DNA from: Rhodococcus coprophilus NBRC 100603
GTDB taxonomy: Bacteria > Actinomycetota > Actinomycetes > Mycobacteriales > Mycobacteriaceae
Assembly: GCF_001895045.1 (NCBI RefSeq)
Contig: NZ_BDAM01000001.1
Coordinates: 248,001-312,000, forward strand
DNA: 64,000 bases
Direction: 5' to 3'
The position numbers and the translations under genes were made by a program. The notes under the pieces are model-generated. The model searched no databases. It was not told the DNA's origin and saw only the letters and a list, made by a program, of their open reading frames with translations. Shown piece after piece: positions 9,010 to 17,691 of this stretch (its first letter is position 1; the number at the start of each line of letters is the position of its first letter).

Positions 9010-9543
9010 CACGAGTCTCCCGTGCACCCTATGTTCGAGCGGTCCGACCCTCTCCCCCCGCCGAACACGCGTGCAGCCTGCAGAAGGTCTCGAGCAACGG
9101 CCTCCGGACGCTCGGTCGCCGCGAAGTGCCCGCCCCTGTCGTGCGTGCTCCATTGCGCGACGTCATAGAACCGCCTCGCCAGCGACTCCGGGGGCACGCC
9201 GGTATCCCGAGGAAAGATCAAGGACGCGGCTTGGAGTTTCCCACTCTCAGCGGGAGTGCTCCATTCGTCGCTTTCGCGGCCGCGGCGAACGCCTTGGCCT
9301 GCGCCTTCCACATCCTGCGATGTATCGTCTGCGGCTTCGTCCGCCCGCCAGTCCGAATCGTCTCCGCCGGCCCGGTCGGAGTACGGGCGGAGTCCCGACC
9401 ACGCGGTTCCCGTCAACCAGGTCAGCGCCGTGATGCCCACGACGTCCTCGGGGTCGACGTCATCGCTGAACGCGTCGAACTTGTCGGCGATCCAGGCCGG
9501 AATCCGCGACCGGTAGATCGGTGGTGATCCTCGTTACGTTCAT
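9010..9543 (-). pseudogene. epoxide hydrolase-like gene, internally deleted and frameshifted
   Basis: Minus-strand pieces match the C-terminal half of EHN-type epoxide hydrolases: RIPAWIADKFDAFSDDVD, WLTGTAWSGLRPY, LIFPRDTGVPP, RRFYDVAQWSTHDRGGHFAA and a final amphipathic helix ending AARVF. The catalytic His environment (GGHFAA) is kept. The N-terminal alpha/beta core with the nucleophile is missing: an ATG at 9543 with AGGAG before it reads MNVTRITTDLP and is out of frame with the rest, and a stop precedes the C-terminal frame at 9536-9534. After ARVF the frame continues into unrelated residues. No active enzyme is expected. Confidence 0.65.
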
Positions 9544-9654
9544 ACCGCGCTCCTGTCCCCGCGGAGGAGCGAAATCGAGGCTCCCGCAACGATCACCGCG
9601 TGTCGACCCGGTGCGCTGTCACCACACGTGGTCCAGGCGCCGACGCCGGGTCGA

Positions 9655-9666
9655 TAGGCTGCTGGA
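9655..9666 (+). promoter_or_regulatory. putative -10 element of a leaderless transcript
   Basis: TAGGCT at 9655-9660 fits the actinobacterial TANNNT -10 consensus and ends six bases before the ATG at 9667. No Shine-Dalgarno sequence is present, so the transcript probably starts at the start codon. Confidence 0.4.
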
Positions 9667-10716
9667 ATGCGTGGTGAGTACAAAGTCCCCGACGGCAAAC
9701 TCGTGGCGGTCGACGTCGAGGTCGAGGACGAACAGCTGGCAAAGGTGTCCCTCTTCGGGGACTTCTTCCTCGAACCCGACGAGGCACTCGAGGACATCGT
9801 CGCGGCGGTGACCGGCATGCCGACCACCGCGAGCGCCGACACGCTCGGCAAAGCTATCGCCGACGCGCTCGACGACGACGTGTCGATGATCGGCTTCACC
9901 CCCGAATCCGTCGGCATCGCGATCCGCCGCGCCCTGGGCCACGCCACCACCTGGCACGACCACACCTTCGATGTGATCGAACCGGTGAGCCTCGACCCTG
10001 CGCTACACGTCGCCCTCGACGAGGTGATCACCCGCGAAGTCGCCTCCGGCAACCGCCCCCCGACCCTCCGGTTCTGGGACTGGAACGCACCGCTCGTCGT
10101 CCTCGGCTCCTTCCAATCCGTGCGCAACGAAGTCGACGAGGAAGCCGCGGCGCGCCACGGCATCGGCGTCGTCCGCCGCATCTCCGGTGGCGGCGCGATG
10201 TTCATGGAACCCGGCAACTGCATCACCTACTCGCTGTCGGTACCCACCTCCCTGGTCGACGGACTGAGCTTCGAACGCTCCTACGCCTTCCTCGACCAGT
10301 GGGTAATGGGCGCACTCGCCGACGTCGGCATCAAGGCTCGGTACGTACCACTCAACGACATCGCCTCCGAACACGGCAAGATCGCCGGCGCCGCGCAGAA
10401 GCGTTTCGCCGCCGGCGCAGTGCTCCACCACGTCACGATGGCCTACGACATCGACGTCGACAAGATGACCGACGTGCTCCGCATCGGACGCGAAAAAATC
10501 TCCGACAAAGGCATCACCAGCTCCGGCAAGCGAGTCGACCCCATGCGCTCACAAACCGGTATGACACGCGACGACATCATCGCCGCCTTCCTCACCCACT
10601 TCCGAACCCACTACAACACCCACACCAGCGCCTACACCGACACCGAACTCACCGCGGCACGAGACCTCGTCGACACCAAATTCACCAATCCCGAGTGGAC
10701 CTACCGCGTGCCGTGA
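9667..10716 (+). CDS. lipoate--protein ligase family protein with N-terminal accessory domain
   Basis: 349 residues. The catalytic BPL/LplA_LipB domain occupies about residues 100-300: RFWDWNAPLVVLGSFQS, RRISGGGAMFMEPGNCITYS and KIAGAAQKR, whose lysine is the conserved lipoyl-AMP-contacting residue. Residues 1-60 (GKLVAVDVEVEDEQLAKVSL then GDFFLEPDEALEDI) resemble the small accessory domain that in E. coli LplA is C-terminal and in Thermoplasma is the separate protein LplB. The enzyme would activate lipoate (or octanoate) with ATP and transfer it to E2/GcvH proteins in the cytoplasm. Amidotransferase activity (LipM/LipL type) is an alternative, but that family uses a Cys I cannot place here. 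Confidence 0.75.
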   Translation: MRGEYKVPDGKLVAVDVEVEDEQLAKVSLFGDFFLEPDEALEDIVAAVTGMPTTASADTLGKAIADALDDDVSMIGFTPESVGIAIRRALGHATTWHDHTFDVIEPVSLDPALHVALDEVITREVASGNRPPTLRFWDWNAPLVVLGSFQSVRNEVDEEAAARHGIGVVRRISGGGAMFMEPGNCITYSLSVPTSLVDGLSFERSYAFLDQWVMGALADVGIKARYVPLNDIASEHGKIAGAAQKRFAAGAVLHHVTMAYDIDVDKMTDVLRIGREKISDKGITSSGKRVDPMRSQTGMTRDDIIAAFLTHFRTHYNTHTSAYTDTELTAARDLVDTKFTNPEWTYRVP

Positions 10717-11874
10717 ACACACTCCACACCCGCCCCACGGCGACACCTAGCCGTACACCCTGACCTGCCACGGCGGTGGGCTCATCTGCGACGCCTTCGA
10801 CGCTCGGCTGCGGCCCGTGTCTGCCGACTTCGCTGCCGACAACTCGGGTGGCATCGAGCAGGCTGCGGTCCAACGCCTTCTCCTCGCCGTTTACCGAGGT
10901 CGCGAGCAGAACCCGCACGCCTGGCATGAGCGATGAATGGAAACTCGCGATCGTCTTCACCGTTCTCCTGAGCCACAGGTTCGCGGAGGCGGCAGCGGCG
11001 GCTCGATCGAGCTGCCCAACGCGCGTCAGCTGCGACAAGTTGTGGTCGGGTTGCCGGTGCACACGGCAGAGAAAGTGGCGCGATCACTGATCAGGACCTG
11101 CACCACGATCGACACGCGGTCACCACATCGGGAGTGGAGTATCGACACGTCCTGAGCAATGACCGTTTCCAACGTGATCACGTAGACCGTGCAGGCGTGA
11201 TCGGGTGCGGGCAGGGCCACAGGGGTTCAAGCACGGATCAGGCGCGCATCCCGTGTACTCGCACAACATCTTTCACATCACGCACCCGATACCAATCGCT
11301 GCCTCTTCGTCCCCACCGGTCACAGGCTCTGTAACGCTCTCCGAAGATCAACCATTGGTCACGAAAAGGTGTCGCCGATGTGTCCTCCAGCACGATCCGG
11401 TTCGACATTCGGTAACGACGGGGAGCTTTCCTCGGCGAGTAAGGGTAGGCATTGTCCGCTCGCGGCGCACCCGGACATCCCTCCGGAAGCGCGCTGATCC
11501 GACATCCATGACCGACTCGCGACGGTTTCGCAATTATGTTGCGGCGCAACATATTCGATGCACAGAGCACTCTGGATCGCGATGTCGATCCGGAGGTTTC
11601 CACTTTTGGCGCCCCAGCGGTCGAGCAAGATCGAAGCGCGCTCGGAACGACGGTAACGAGGCTGGATGCGTCGGCCGTCACGAGAAGGACACGGGAATGG
11701 CCTTCGCCACGATGCCTTGAAAAGGTCCCTAGCTGCGACGTTACCTGGTTGTGACCTTAAAACCGCTCGATGGGCATCGATAACGGGAGAAATGATCTCC
11801 GTTCGATAACGCCCGCGGTTCCCCGTCAGAGGCCGAGCGAACTCTCGGCCGAATCTTGGAGCAAGCAAGAACTC
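10717..11874. other. long gene-poor stretch
   Basis: No convincing gene in 1.16 kb. A stretch at 10765-10938 (plus strand) reads GGGLICDAFDARLRPVSADF, then GGIEQAAVQRLLLAVYRGREQ before a stop and looks coding, but it has no start codon, so it may be a gene relic. A stem GGCCGAG/CTCGGCC with a CGAACT loop at about 11830-11850 sits in the leader of the following hydrolase gene. Confidence 0.5.
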
Positions 11875-12720
11875 ATGTCCGTTTCATCTTCGCGCCGTCT
11901 GCGCGCTGCCATCGCCGCTGCGGCTGTCATCACTACCGCTGCCGGAGTCGGTACCGCTACTGCCGACGCCTCTCCGGCCCCCTCCGTATCGACTCGGTAC
12001 GAGGAGCCGACCGGACTGCTGAAGTCGTTGGACCTCGAGGGCCTCTCCACCGCCGGGTGGGCCACGGCGGACGCTACCGCATCCGTCGACTCAGAGGAGC
12101 CCGAGGGATCCACTGAAGGGTCCACAGAGGCCACCGAGCCTGCAGAGGCCGCCCCCGAGGTGGTCGAGCCGGCTCCGGCCCCCGCACCCCCCGTCGTGAC
12201 CCCGGACGAGCTGGCACGCATCGTTCCGGGAATCGCGCCGGAGAAGATCGCAGAGGTGATCAACCCTCTGAACGACGCGATGATCCGCCACGGCATCGAC
12301 ACGCCTGTTCGTCAGGCTGCGTTCATCGCACAGCTCGCCGTCGAGTCCGACTCGTTCCGGACCTTCGAGGAATACGCATCGGGACGCGCCTATGAGGGCC
12401 GCGCCGACCTCGGCAACGTCCACCCGGGTGACGGCGAGCGCTACAAAGGACGTGGCGCCATCCAGATCACCGGCCGCCACAACTACGAAAAGGTGAGCCA
12501 GCACACCGGAGTCGACTTCGTGTCGAACCCCGAGTGGCTCGCAGCGCCCGAGAACGCTTTCACCACGGCCGCCTGGTACTGGACCTCCCGCAACCTCAAC
12601 GATGTTGCCGAAAACGCAGGAATCGTCCGGGTGTCGGAGCTCGTCAACGGTGGCCATCACGCTCTGCAGCGGCGCATCGCCGACTTCGAGCGTGGCCTGA
12701 ACGTGCTGCTGCAGCCGTAG
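11875..12720 (+). CDS. secreted GH19-type glycoside hydrolase (chitinase/lysozyme-like)
   Basis: 281 residues from the ATG at 11875. Residues 1-30 are a signal peptide (SSRRLRAAIAAAAVITTAAG, then ATADASP). A ~90-residue acidic, Pro/Glu/Ala/Thr-rich linker follows (EGSTEGSTEATEPAEA, EPAPAPAPPVVTP). The catalytic domain is C-terminal: RQAAFIAQLAVESDSFRTFE with the catalytic Glu, EYASGRAYEGRADLGN, and GERYKGRGAIQITGRHNYEK, hallmark of GH19. It likely hydrolyses chitin or peptidoglycan outside the membrane. The long negatively charged linker may span the cell envelope. A start at 11770 is possible but would bury the signal peptide. Confidence 0.85.
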   Translation: MSVSSSRRLRAAIAAAAVITTAAGVGTATADASPAPSVSTRYEEPTGLLKSLDLEGLSTAGWATADATASVDSEEPEGSTEGSTEATEPAEAAPEVVEPAPAPAPPVVTPDELARIVPGIAPEKIAEVINPLNDAMIRHGIDTPVRQAAFIAQLAVESDSFRTFEEYASGRAYEGRADLGNVHPGDGERYKGRGAIQITGRHNYEKVSQHTGVDFVSNPEWLAAPENAFTTAAWYWTSRNLNDVAENAGIVRVSELVNGGHHALQRRIADFERGLNVLLQP

Positions 12721-12871
12721 CTGTCTGGCAGCGCACGGTCGTGCCGCGGGGAGTGGCATTCGCGGACGCTCCACCGCACGTCACTCCCCCGGCGCCTCGT
12801 GGCCGACCCGGCCCCGAGTCTTCCGTGCAATCTCGGATGTGCCCCGTGCCGCGCGGGTCCGATCACTGGAG

Positions 12872-13615
12872 CTAGACGGCTACGTCGAAGATCTGCCCGA
12901 TCCCGTACGTCACCAACATCGCTAGGGCACCTCCCAGCACGACCCGCACGACGGCCCGGCCTCGTCGGGCTCCCCCGAGCCACGCGCTGGTCGACCCCGT
13001 GACGGCCAGGGCGAGAAGCACAGCACCGAACGTCACCGCAATCCGCACCCCGTCCGGGGCCAGAATGATCACAAGCAGCGGCACCAGAGCCCCCAGTGTG
13101 AACGACACCGCCGAGGACAGGGCCGCGAGCCAGGGGTTTGCCAGATCCGTGGGGTCGATCCGCAGTTCGACCTGCGCATGTGCGGCGAGTGGGTTCCGGG
13201 CCGTCATTTCCTCCGCCGCAGTCCGGGCTGTGGTCTCCGACAATCCCCAGCTCGCGAGTAGGTCCTCGAGCTCGGACAGTTCGGCTTCCGGCATCGTGTC
13301 GAGCTCACGGCGTTCCGCGATCAGCGCAGCTTGCTCTGTGTCGCGCTGGGTACTCACCGACACGTACTCGCCGAGTGCCATCGAGACAGCGCCGGCGGCG
13401 AGGCCCGCAACCCCGGCAGTGAGGATCGTCTGTTCCGTCGTCGTAGCGGCCGCGACACCCACCACCAGGCCCGCAGTCGACACGATGCCGTCGTTTGCGC
13501 CGAGTACCCCTGCGCGCAGCCAGTTGAGCTTTCCGGCCAAGGAGCCACTGTGCGGCTCGGCTCTCTCGTGGCCTCCAGGCCCGGGGCCCTGCGACCGCGG
13601 TTCCGGCATCGTCAT
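12872..13615 (-). CDS. VIT1/CCC1-family metal transporter
   Basis: 247 residues. The N-terminal region has NWLRAGVLGANDGIVSTAGL, the conserved first membrane helix of vacuolar iron transporter homologues, followed by VVGVAAATT and GLAAGAVSMALGEYVSVSTQ with the family's Met/Glu residues. A cytoplasmic metal-binding region rich in Glu (AALIAERRELDTMPEAELSE) separates it from three further helices at the C-terminus. It probably moves Fe2+ or Mn2+ across the cytoplasmic membrane. ATG at 13615 or the ATG two codons later can start it. Confidence 0.85.
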   Translation of the reverse strand: MTMPEPRSQGPGPGGHERAEPHSGSLAGKLNWLRAGVLGANDGIVSTAGLVVGVAAATTTEQTILTAGVAGLAAGAVSMALGEYVSVSTQRDTEQAALIAERRELDTMPEAELSELEDLLASWGLSETTARTAAEEMTARNPLAAHAQVELRIDPTDLANPWLAALSSAVSFTLGALVPLLVIILAPDGVRIAVTFGAVLLALAVTGSTSAWLGGARRGRAVVRVVLGGALAMLVTYGIGQIFDVAV

Positions 13616-13691
13616 GGCGTCAAGCTACACCGCCCCCTCAGCACCCGTCGGGTATTGCCTCTTCGGAACCACGCCCCTTCTCACCTGTAAC

Positions 13692-13898
13692 GTGTGGGAA
13701 TCGCAGTACTTCACACCACAAGAGCGCGCGGCCCTTGCACTGGCCGAGCAGATCACCCGGCTGTCGGTACCGGACTCACGCGCCTGGGACGACGGTTCCC
13801 TGACGTCCCCGCAGGTTTCCGCTGTCCGCGGGCTCGCAATCGTGATGAACGCGTGGAACCGGGCCGCGATCACCAGCGGTCATCCCGTCGGACCGTGA
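13692..13898 (+). pseudogene. carboxymuconolactone decarboxylase-family C-terminal fragment
   Basis: From a GTG at 13692 the frame reads WESQYFTPQERAALALAEQ, ITRLSVPD and VRGLAIVMNAWNRAAIT, the C-terminal helices of AhpD-like/CMD-family proteins. The N-terminal part with the CxxC/His active site is absent, and the upstream sequence is the promoter region of the divergent VIT-type gene. Probably a remnant, although a 68-residue peptide could still be made. Confidence 0.55.
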
Positions 13899-13913
13899 GG
13901 CGGCGAATTCCAC

Positions 13914-14804
13914 CTACGCCGGACGGGTGGTGGCCGCGATATCGAGGACGAATCGGGCTGTCGCGGCGGCGAGTTCGGCCGGGTGCGAACGCGGCGACCA
14001 GTGGCCCGCGTCGAGCGGTTCGACGCGCAGGTCGGTCACCCATCTCGAGGTGTCTTCGTAGCCGACCGGCCGAACCGCTCGGTCTCGCAGATTCTGAACG
14101 AGCTGGACGGGAATATCTGTCCGCCGCGGGCGCGGATCGGCAAGGCGCCTGCGCAGATTGGCGCGGTACAGCTTCAGGCCGTGCACCATGTCATCGGCCA
14201 GCGTCGGTGCGACCGGCCCGATGAGCGCGGGATCTGTACGGTCGAACACCCCGACGAAGGCAGGCCAGTGCCGGGACAACCACCTTCGCAGTACCGGTAC
14301 CGGCAACCCGGGGATCTGAAACAGGACTGTGTACGCCGAGGCGAGCGCCTGCTCGCCCGGCCCGAGGAGGCGTAACTCCCGTACCCGCCGCCGCATCCAC
14401 AGCCCCAGATGATCGAGGTTCGGCCCCGACACCGAGGTGTACGACGCGATCCGTCCTGGAGCGTCCGCCTCGCATACGGCCTCCCAGCACAAGACCGCAC
14501 CCCAGTCGTGGCCGAGCAGGTGCACCGGTTCCGCCGGTCTTACCGCGTCGATCACTGCGAACAGATCGGCCGCGAGGTGCTCGAGCCGGTAGTCCGCGAC
14601 CGCGCGCGGAACGGTGGACTTCCCCGCCCCGCGATTGTCGAACCGGATGATCCGAAAGGTATCGGAGAGTAGCGGTGTCACGCGATCCCACAGTGCGTGC
14701 GTGTCGGGCCAGCCGTGGACGAGGACGAGGGTCGGCCCGTCCTGGTTGCCCTCCTCGACGACGTGGAGTCGCACCGGGCCGTTGGTAACGGCGCGGGTGG
14801 TCAT
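13914..14804 (-). CDS. alpha/beta hydrolase (epoxide hydrolase/haloalkane dehalogenase-like)
   Basis: 296 residues. LVHGWPDTHALWDRV gives the oxyanion HGWP motif, and GHDWGAVLCWEAV places Asp at the nucleophile elbow (G-x-D-x-G), as in epoxide hydrolases and haloalkane dehalogenases rather than Ser esterases. A C-terminal His in LDAGHWSPRSHP completes the likely triad. Cytoplasmic, no signal peptide. The substrate cannot be predicted. It ends 15 bp from the converging CMD fragment. Confidence 0.85.
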   Translation of the reverse strand: MTTRAVTNGPVRLHVVEEGNQDGPTLVLVHGWPDTHALWDRVTPLLSDTFRIIRFDNRGAGKSTVPRAVADYRLEHLAADLFAVIDAVRPAEPVHLLGHDWGAVLCWEAVCEADAPGRIASYTSVSGPNLDHLGLWMRRRVRELRLLGPGEQALASAYTVLFQIPGLPVPVLRRWLSRHWPAFVGVFDRTDPALIGPVAPTLADDMVHGLKLYRANLRRRLADPRPRRTDIPVQLVQNLRDRAVRPVGYEDTSRWVTDLRVEPLDAGHWSPRSHPAELAAATARFVLDIAATTRPA

Positions 14805-14932
14805 GCCGTCGCCAAAGTGCGAGCCGCGGAGCGGCGGGACGTCGTGGCACCGTCGAAAGCGCTGAGGATACGCATCGGGTCAGATTAACGTAACCTTGAG
14901 TAATATGTAAGTACGGTGGACCCGTGCGCACC

Positions 14933-16495
14933 TCAGACGAGGGCGGCTGGCTTTCCGAGATCCTGGTTCTGCCGGGGCCGGAGCATCCTCCAGGCGATGA
15001 CCGCAGACACGACCGTGAGCGTGGCACCGATCGCCGACGTGATCGCCACACCGCTGTCGAACGCGGATCCGGCAGCGGCGAGCAGCGCTTCCGCTTGCGC
15101 CGGAGGCAGCGTCTCGGCCACCGCATGCGCGCCGCCGAGAGTCTGTTGCGCGGCTGTCGCCTGCGCCGCATCGATTCCCGCAGGAACGACGAGGTGGGAC
15201 GCATACGAAGCGGTGAGAATCGAGCCGAGCACGGCGGTTCCGAGTACGGCGCCCATCTCGTAGGCGGTCTCCGAAACCGCCGAGGCTGCACCGGCCTTGG
15301 ATGCGGGAACACTCGAGACGATCAGATCGTTCGACAGGGTTTCCGCCGCACCGATACCCGCACCGAGTACCGCGAACGCGACGATGATCGGTGTGACCGC
15401 GGACGGTGAGGCCAGCATGAGCACGAGTCCGTAGCCCATCGCCGACAACAGAAGCGCCGCGACGATGATCGATGCCGGCCGAATCCACCGCACCAACAAC
15501 ACCACGGACATCCCCGCGACGACCATGACGGCGAGCCCGGGAACAAGAGCGATGCCGGCTTGCATCGGGCTCTTCCCGATGACGAGCTGGAGATGCTGCG
15601 AGACGAAGAACAGAAAGCCGACCAGTGAGAACACCGACAGCAAGTTGACGATGACGGCGCCCGAGAATGCCGAGACCCGGAACAGCCGCACGTCGAGCAT
15701 CGGGTCGGGTCGGCGCAACTGCCGACGGACGAAGAGCACCAGCGCGACGACGCCCACACCTGCGGGGACGAGCGCGGTGAGACCCGGACCGTCGCCTGCC
15801 AATCGTTTGATCGCATACACCAGCGGTGCGAGCGCGAGCATGGACAGCGCAATGCTCACGACATCGATCCGGCCGGGACTCGGGTCCTTCGACTCGGGTA
15901 CGAATATCGGGGCGAGCACGAGCAGCGGGAGCAGGACAGGTACGGCGAGCAGGAACACCGCGCCCCACCATGCGTGCTCGAGCAGGAAACCGCCCACGAT
16001 CGGGCCGAGGGCGGCGCCGGCGGCGAAGCACGACGCCCAGATCGCGATGGCGAACCGTCGCTGGTCGCCGTCGAGGAAGATGTTGCGCAACAACGACAGT
16101 GTGGACGGCATGAGCATCGCTCCGAAGAACCCGAGTGCACCGCGGGCGGCGATCAGCAGTTCGGCGGACGGTGCGTAGGCGGCCGCAACGGAGACTGCCG
16201 CGAATCCTGTCGAGCCGATCAGGAGCAGACGTCGACGCCCGATCCGGTCACCGAGGCTGCCCATCGCGACGAGCAGACCGGCAAGGACCAGTGGATAGGC
16301 ATCGATGATCCACAACTGCTGCGCGCCGGTGGGTTGCAGCGCCGACGAGATCTCGGGCAACGCGAAGGCGAGGACGGTGTTGTCGACGGAGACGAGCAGC
16401 ACCGGAAGCATGAGGACGGCGAGCGCGGCCCATTCACGAGGACCGGCCTTGGTGGCGGACGGGTGATGCGGCGGGAAGACAGGTGCGGTCGCCAT
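14933..16495 (-). CDS. MFS multidrug exporter (EmrB/QacA, DHA2-type)
   Basis: 520 residues with about 14 membrane helices. Helix 1 ends VSVDNTVLAFALPEIS, and helices 2-3 hold motif A, GSLGDRIGRRRLLLIG. The motif C-like GAALGPIVGGFLLEH follows. These features define proton-coupled drug exporters of the QacA/SmvA type. It is divergently transcribed from a TetR-family gene, with a perfect long palindrome between their starts, so it is almost certainly under that repressor. Substrates are unknown; quaternary ammonium compounds and dyes are typical. Confidence 0.9.
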   Translation of the reverse strand: MATAPVFPPHHPSATKAGPREWAALAVLMLPVLLVSVDNTVLAFALPEISSALQPTGAQQLWIIDAYPLVLAGLLVAMGSLGDRIGRRRLLLIGSTGFAAVSVAAAYAPSAELLIAARGALGFFGAMLMPSTLSLLRNIFLDGDQRRFAIAIWASCFAAGAALGPIVGGFLLEHAWWGAVFLLAVPVLLPLLVLAPIFVPESKDPSPGRIDVVSIALSMLALAPLVYAIKRLAGDGPGLTALVPAGVGVVALVLFVRRQLRRPDPMLDVRLFRVSAFSGAVIVNLLSVFSLVGFLFFVSQHLQLVIGKSPMQAGIALVPGLAVMVVAGMSVVLLVRWIRPASIIVAALLLSAMGYGLVLMLASPSAVTPIIVAFAVLGAGIGAAETLSNDLIVSSVPASKAGAASAVSETAYEMGAVLGTAVLGSILTASYASHLVVPAGIDAAQATAAQQTLGGAHAVAETLPPAQAEALLAAAGSAFDSGVAITSAIGATLTVVSAVIAWRMLRPRQNQDLGKPAALV

Positions 16496-16525
16496 GGATT
16501 ATCGGACTTTCGGGTCAAGGTCGGA

Positions 16526-16567
16526 ACGTTCGTTACTGTACCAGCTGGACGGTACAGTAACGAACGT
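16526..16567. promoter_or_regulatory. TetR-type operator palindrome
   Basis: ACGTTCGTTACTGTACC (16526-16542) is perfectly repeated in inverted orientation at 16551-16567 with an 8-bp spacer. It lies in the 86-bp gap between the exporter start (16495) and the regulator start (16582), ending 14 bases before the latter, so binding would block both divergent promoters. Confidence 0.85.
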
Positions 16568-16581
16568 CGTACGATCGCCTG

Positions 16582-17124
16582 GTGCCACCCCCACCCGCCG
16601 CCCGCACCAAACTCCTGGACGCGTTCGTGACGATCCTGCTCGAGCAGGGGGAACGAGCCGCCACCCTCGACGCCGTAGCCGCCGCCGCCGGCGTATCGAA
16701 AGGGGGCCTCCTCTACCACTTTCCGTCGAAAGCCGCCCTCGTCGAGGGGCTGGCGGAGTACGTCGAGCATCTGGCCGCCGAGGACGCCGAACTCATGCGC
16801 ACAGCGCCGGAAGGTCCTGCCGCGTACTACATCCACACGTCCGTCTACGCCGACACGCCGATCGACCGCGCCATCGTCGCGACCACGCGTCTGAGCCAAG
16901 TCGCGAACGAACGCGCGCGGCAGGCGCTGCACCGCATCCGGCAGGGTTGGCTGGACGTTCTGACCGATGCCCTCACCGACCCCGCCGTCGCGCGGGCGGT
17001 GATGCTGATCGGCGACGGCCTGTACTACGGCGCAGCGATGTCGGGAGAGACGAACAAGACAGCACCCGAAGACGTCGACGAACTTCTCGAGGTGGTGCGT
17101 CGCATGACCGACGGGCAGGGCTGA
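16582..17124 (+). CDS. TetR/AcrR-family transcriptional repressor
   Basis: 180 residues from a GTG. The N-terminal helix-turn-helix is clear: AAVAGVSK in context, LDAVAAAAGVSKGGLLYHFP, followed by SKAALVEGL. The C-terminal ligand domain is short. No Shine-Dalgarno sequence precedes the GTG, and the operator half ends 14 bases upstream, which suggests a short or absent 5' leader. It likely represses itself and the divergent MFS exporter until a drug ligand binds. Confidence 0.9.
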   Translation: MPPPPAARTKLLDAFVTILLEQGERAATLDAVAAAAGVSKGGLLYHFPSKAALVEGLAEYVEHLAAEDAELMRTAPEGPAAYYIHTSVYADTPIDRAIVATTRLSQVANERARQALHRIRQGWLDVLTDALTDPAVARAVMLIGDGLYYGAAMSGETNKTAPEDVDELLEVVRRMTDGQG

Positions 17125-17141
17125 TCAGCGCGCCGAAGCGA

Positions 17142-17648
17142 TCAGCTCTTCTTTTCCGGGAGTCGGTGCAACTGGACGTCACCCAGGGCGCCGCCCTCGA
17201 TCGTCGCGGTCATGTACGTGCACTGCGGCTGGCGACGCCGATCCGTCGGCGAACCGGGATTGAGTAGGCGCAGACCGCTGGGAGTTGTTGTATACCAAGG
17301 GATATGGGAGTGGCCGAAGATCAGCACGTCCGTGTCGGGATAGGCCGACGCCATGCGCTTCTCCCGCCCGGCCGAGGCGCCGGTCTCGTGCACCACCGCG
17401 AGACGAACCCCGTCAAGTGTCACCCGCGCGACCTCCGAAAGCCTCTCCCGCACGGCGGGTCCGTCGTTGTTACCCCAGCATGCGACCAGGCGCCGTGCAC
17501 GTTCTTCGAGAGCATCCAACAACCCGATGTCGATCCAATCGCCTGCGTGGACGACGACGTCGGCGCGGTCCACCTCGTCCCACACAAGCTCAGGGAGCGT
17601 GCGCGCACGCGCGGGAACGTGGGTGTCGGCCAGCAGCAACAACCTCAT
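17142..17648 (-). CDS. YfcE/MJ0936-type metallophosphoesterase
   Basis: 168 residues. The five metal-binding blocks are visible: LADTHVP, VVHAGDWID, CWGNNDGP, LAVVHETG and FGHSHIPW. Such enzymes are Mn2+/Ni2+-dependent phosphodiesterases or phosphatases with broad in vitro specificity. In block IV the usual HG-H is replaced by HETG. It lies 43 bp downstream of mshC on the same strand and may be co-transcribed with it. Confidence 0.85.
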   Translation of the reverse strand: MRLLLLADTHVPARARTLPELVWDEVDRADVVVHAGDWIDIGLLDALEERARRLVACWGNNDGPAVRERLSEVARVTLDGVRLAVVHETGASAGREKRMASAYPDTDVLIFGHSHIPWYTTTPSGLRLLNPGSPTDRRRQPQCTYMTATIEGGALGDVQLHRLPEKKS

Positions 17649-17691
17649 GGCGTCCAGTGTGCCGTCCACCGCTCGCATCGAGCGGAGCGTC

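Noticed and set aside
11700-11874. ydaO/c-di-AMP riboswitch in front of the secreted GH19 hydrolase
   Set aside because: Actinobacterial wall hydrolases often carry one, but the conserved core sequences are not found here; only a simple 7-bp hairpin is seen.
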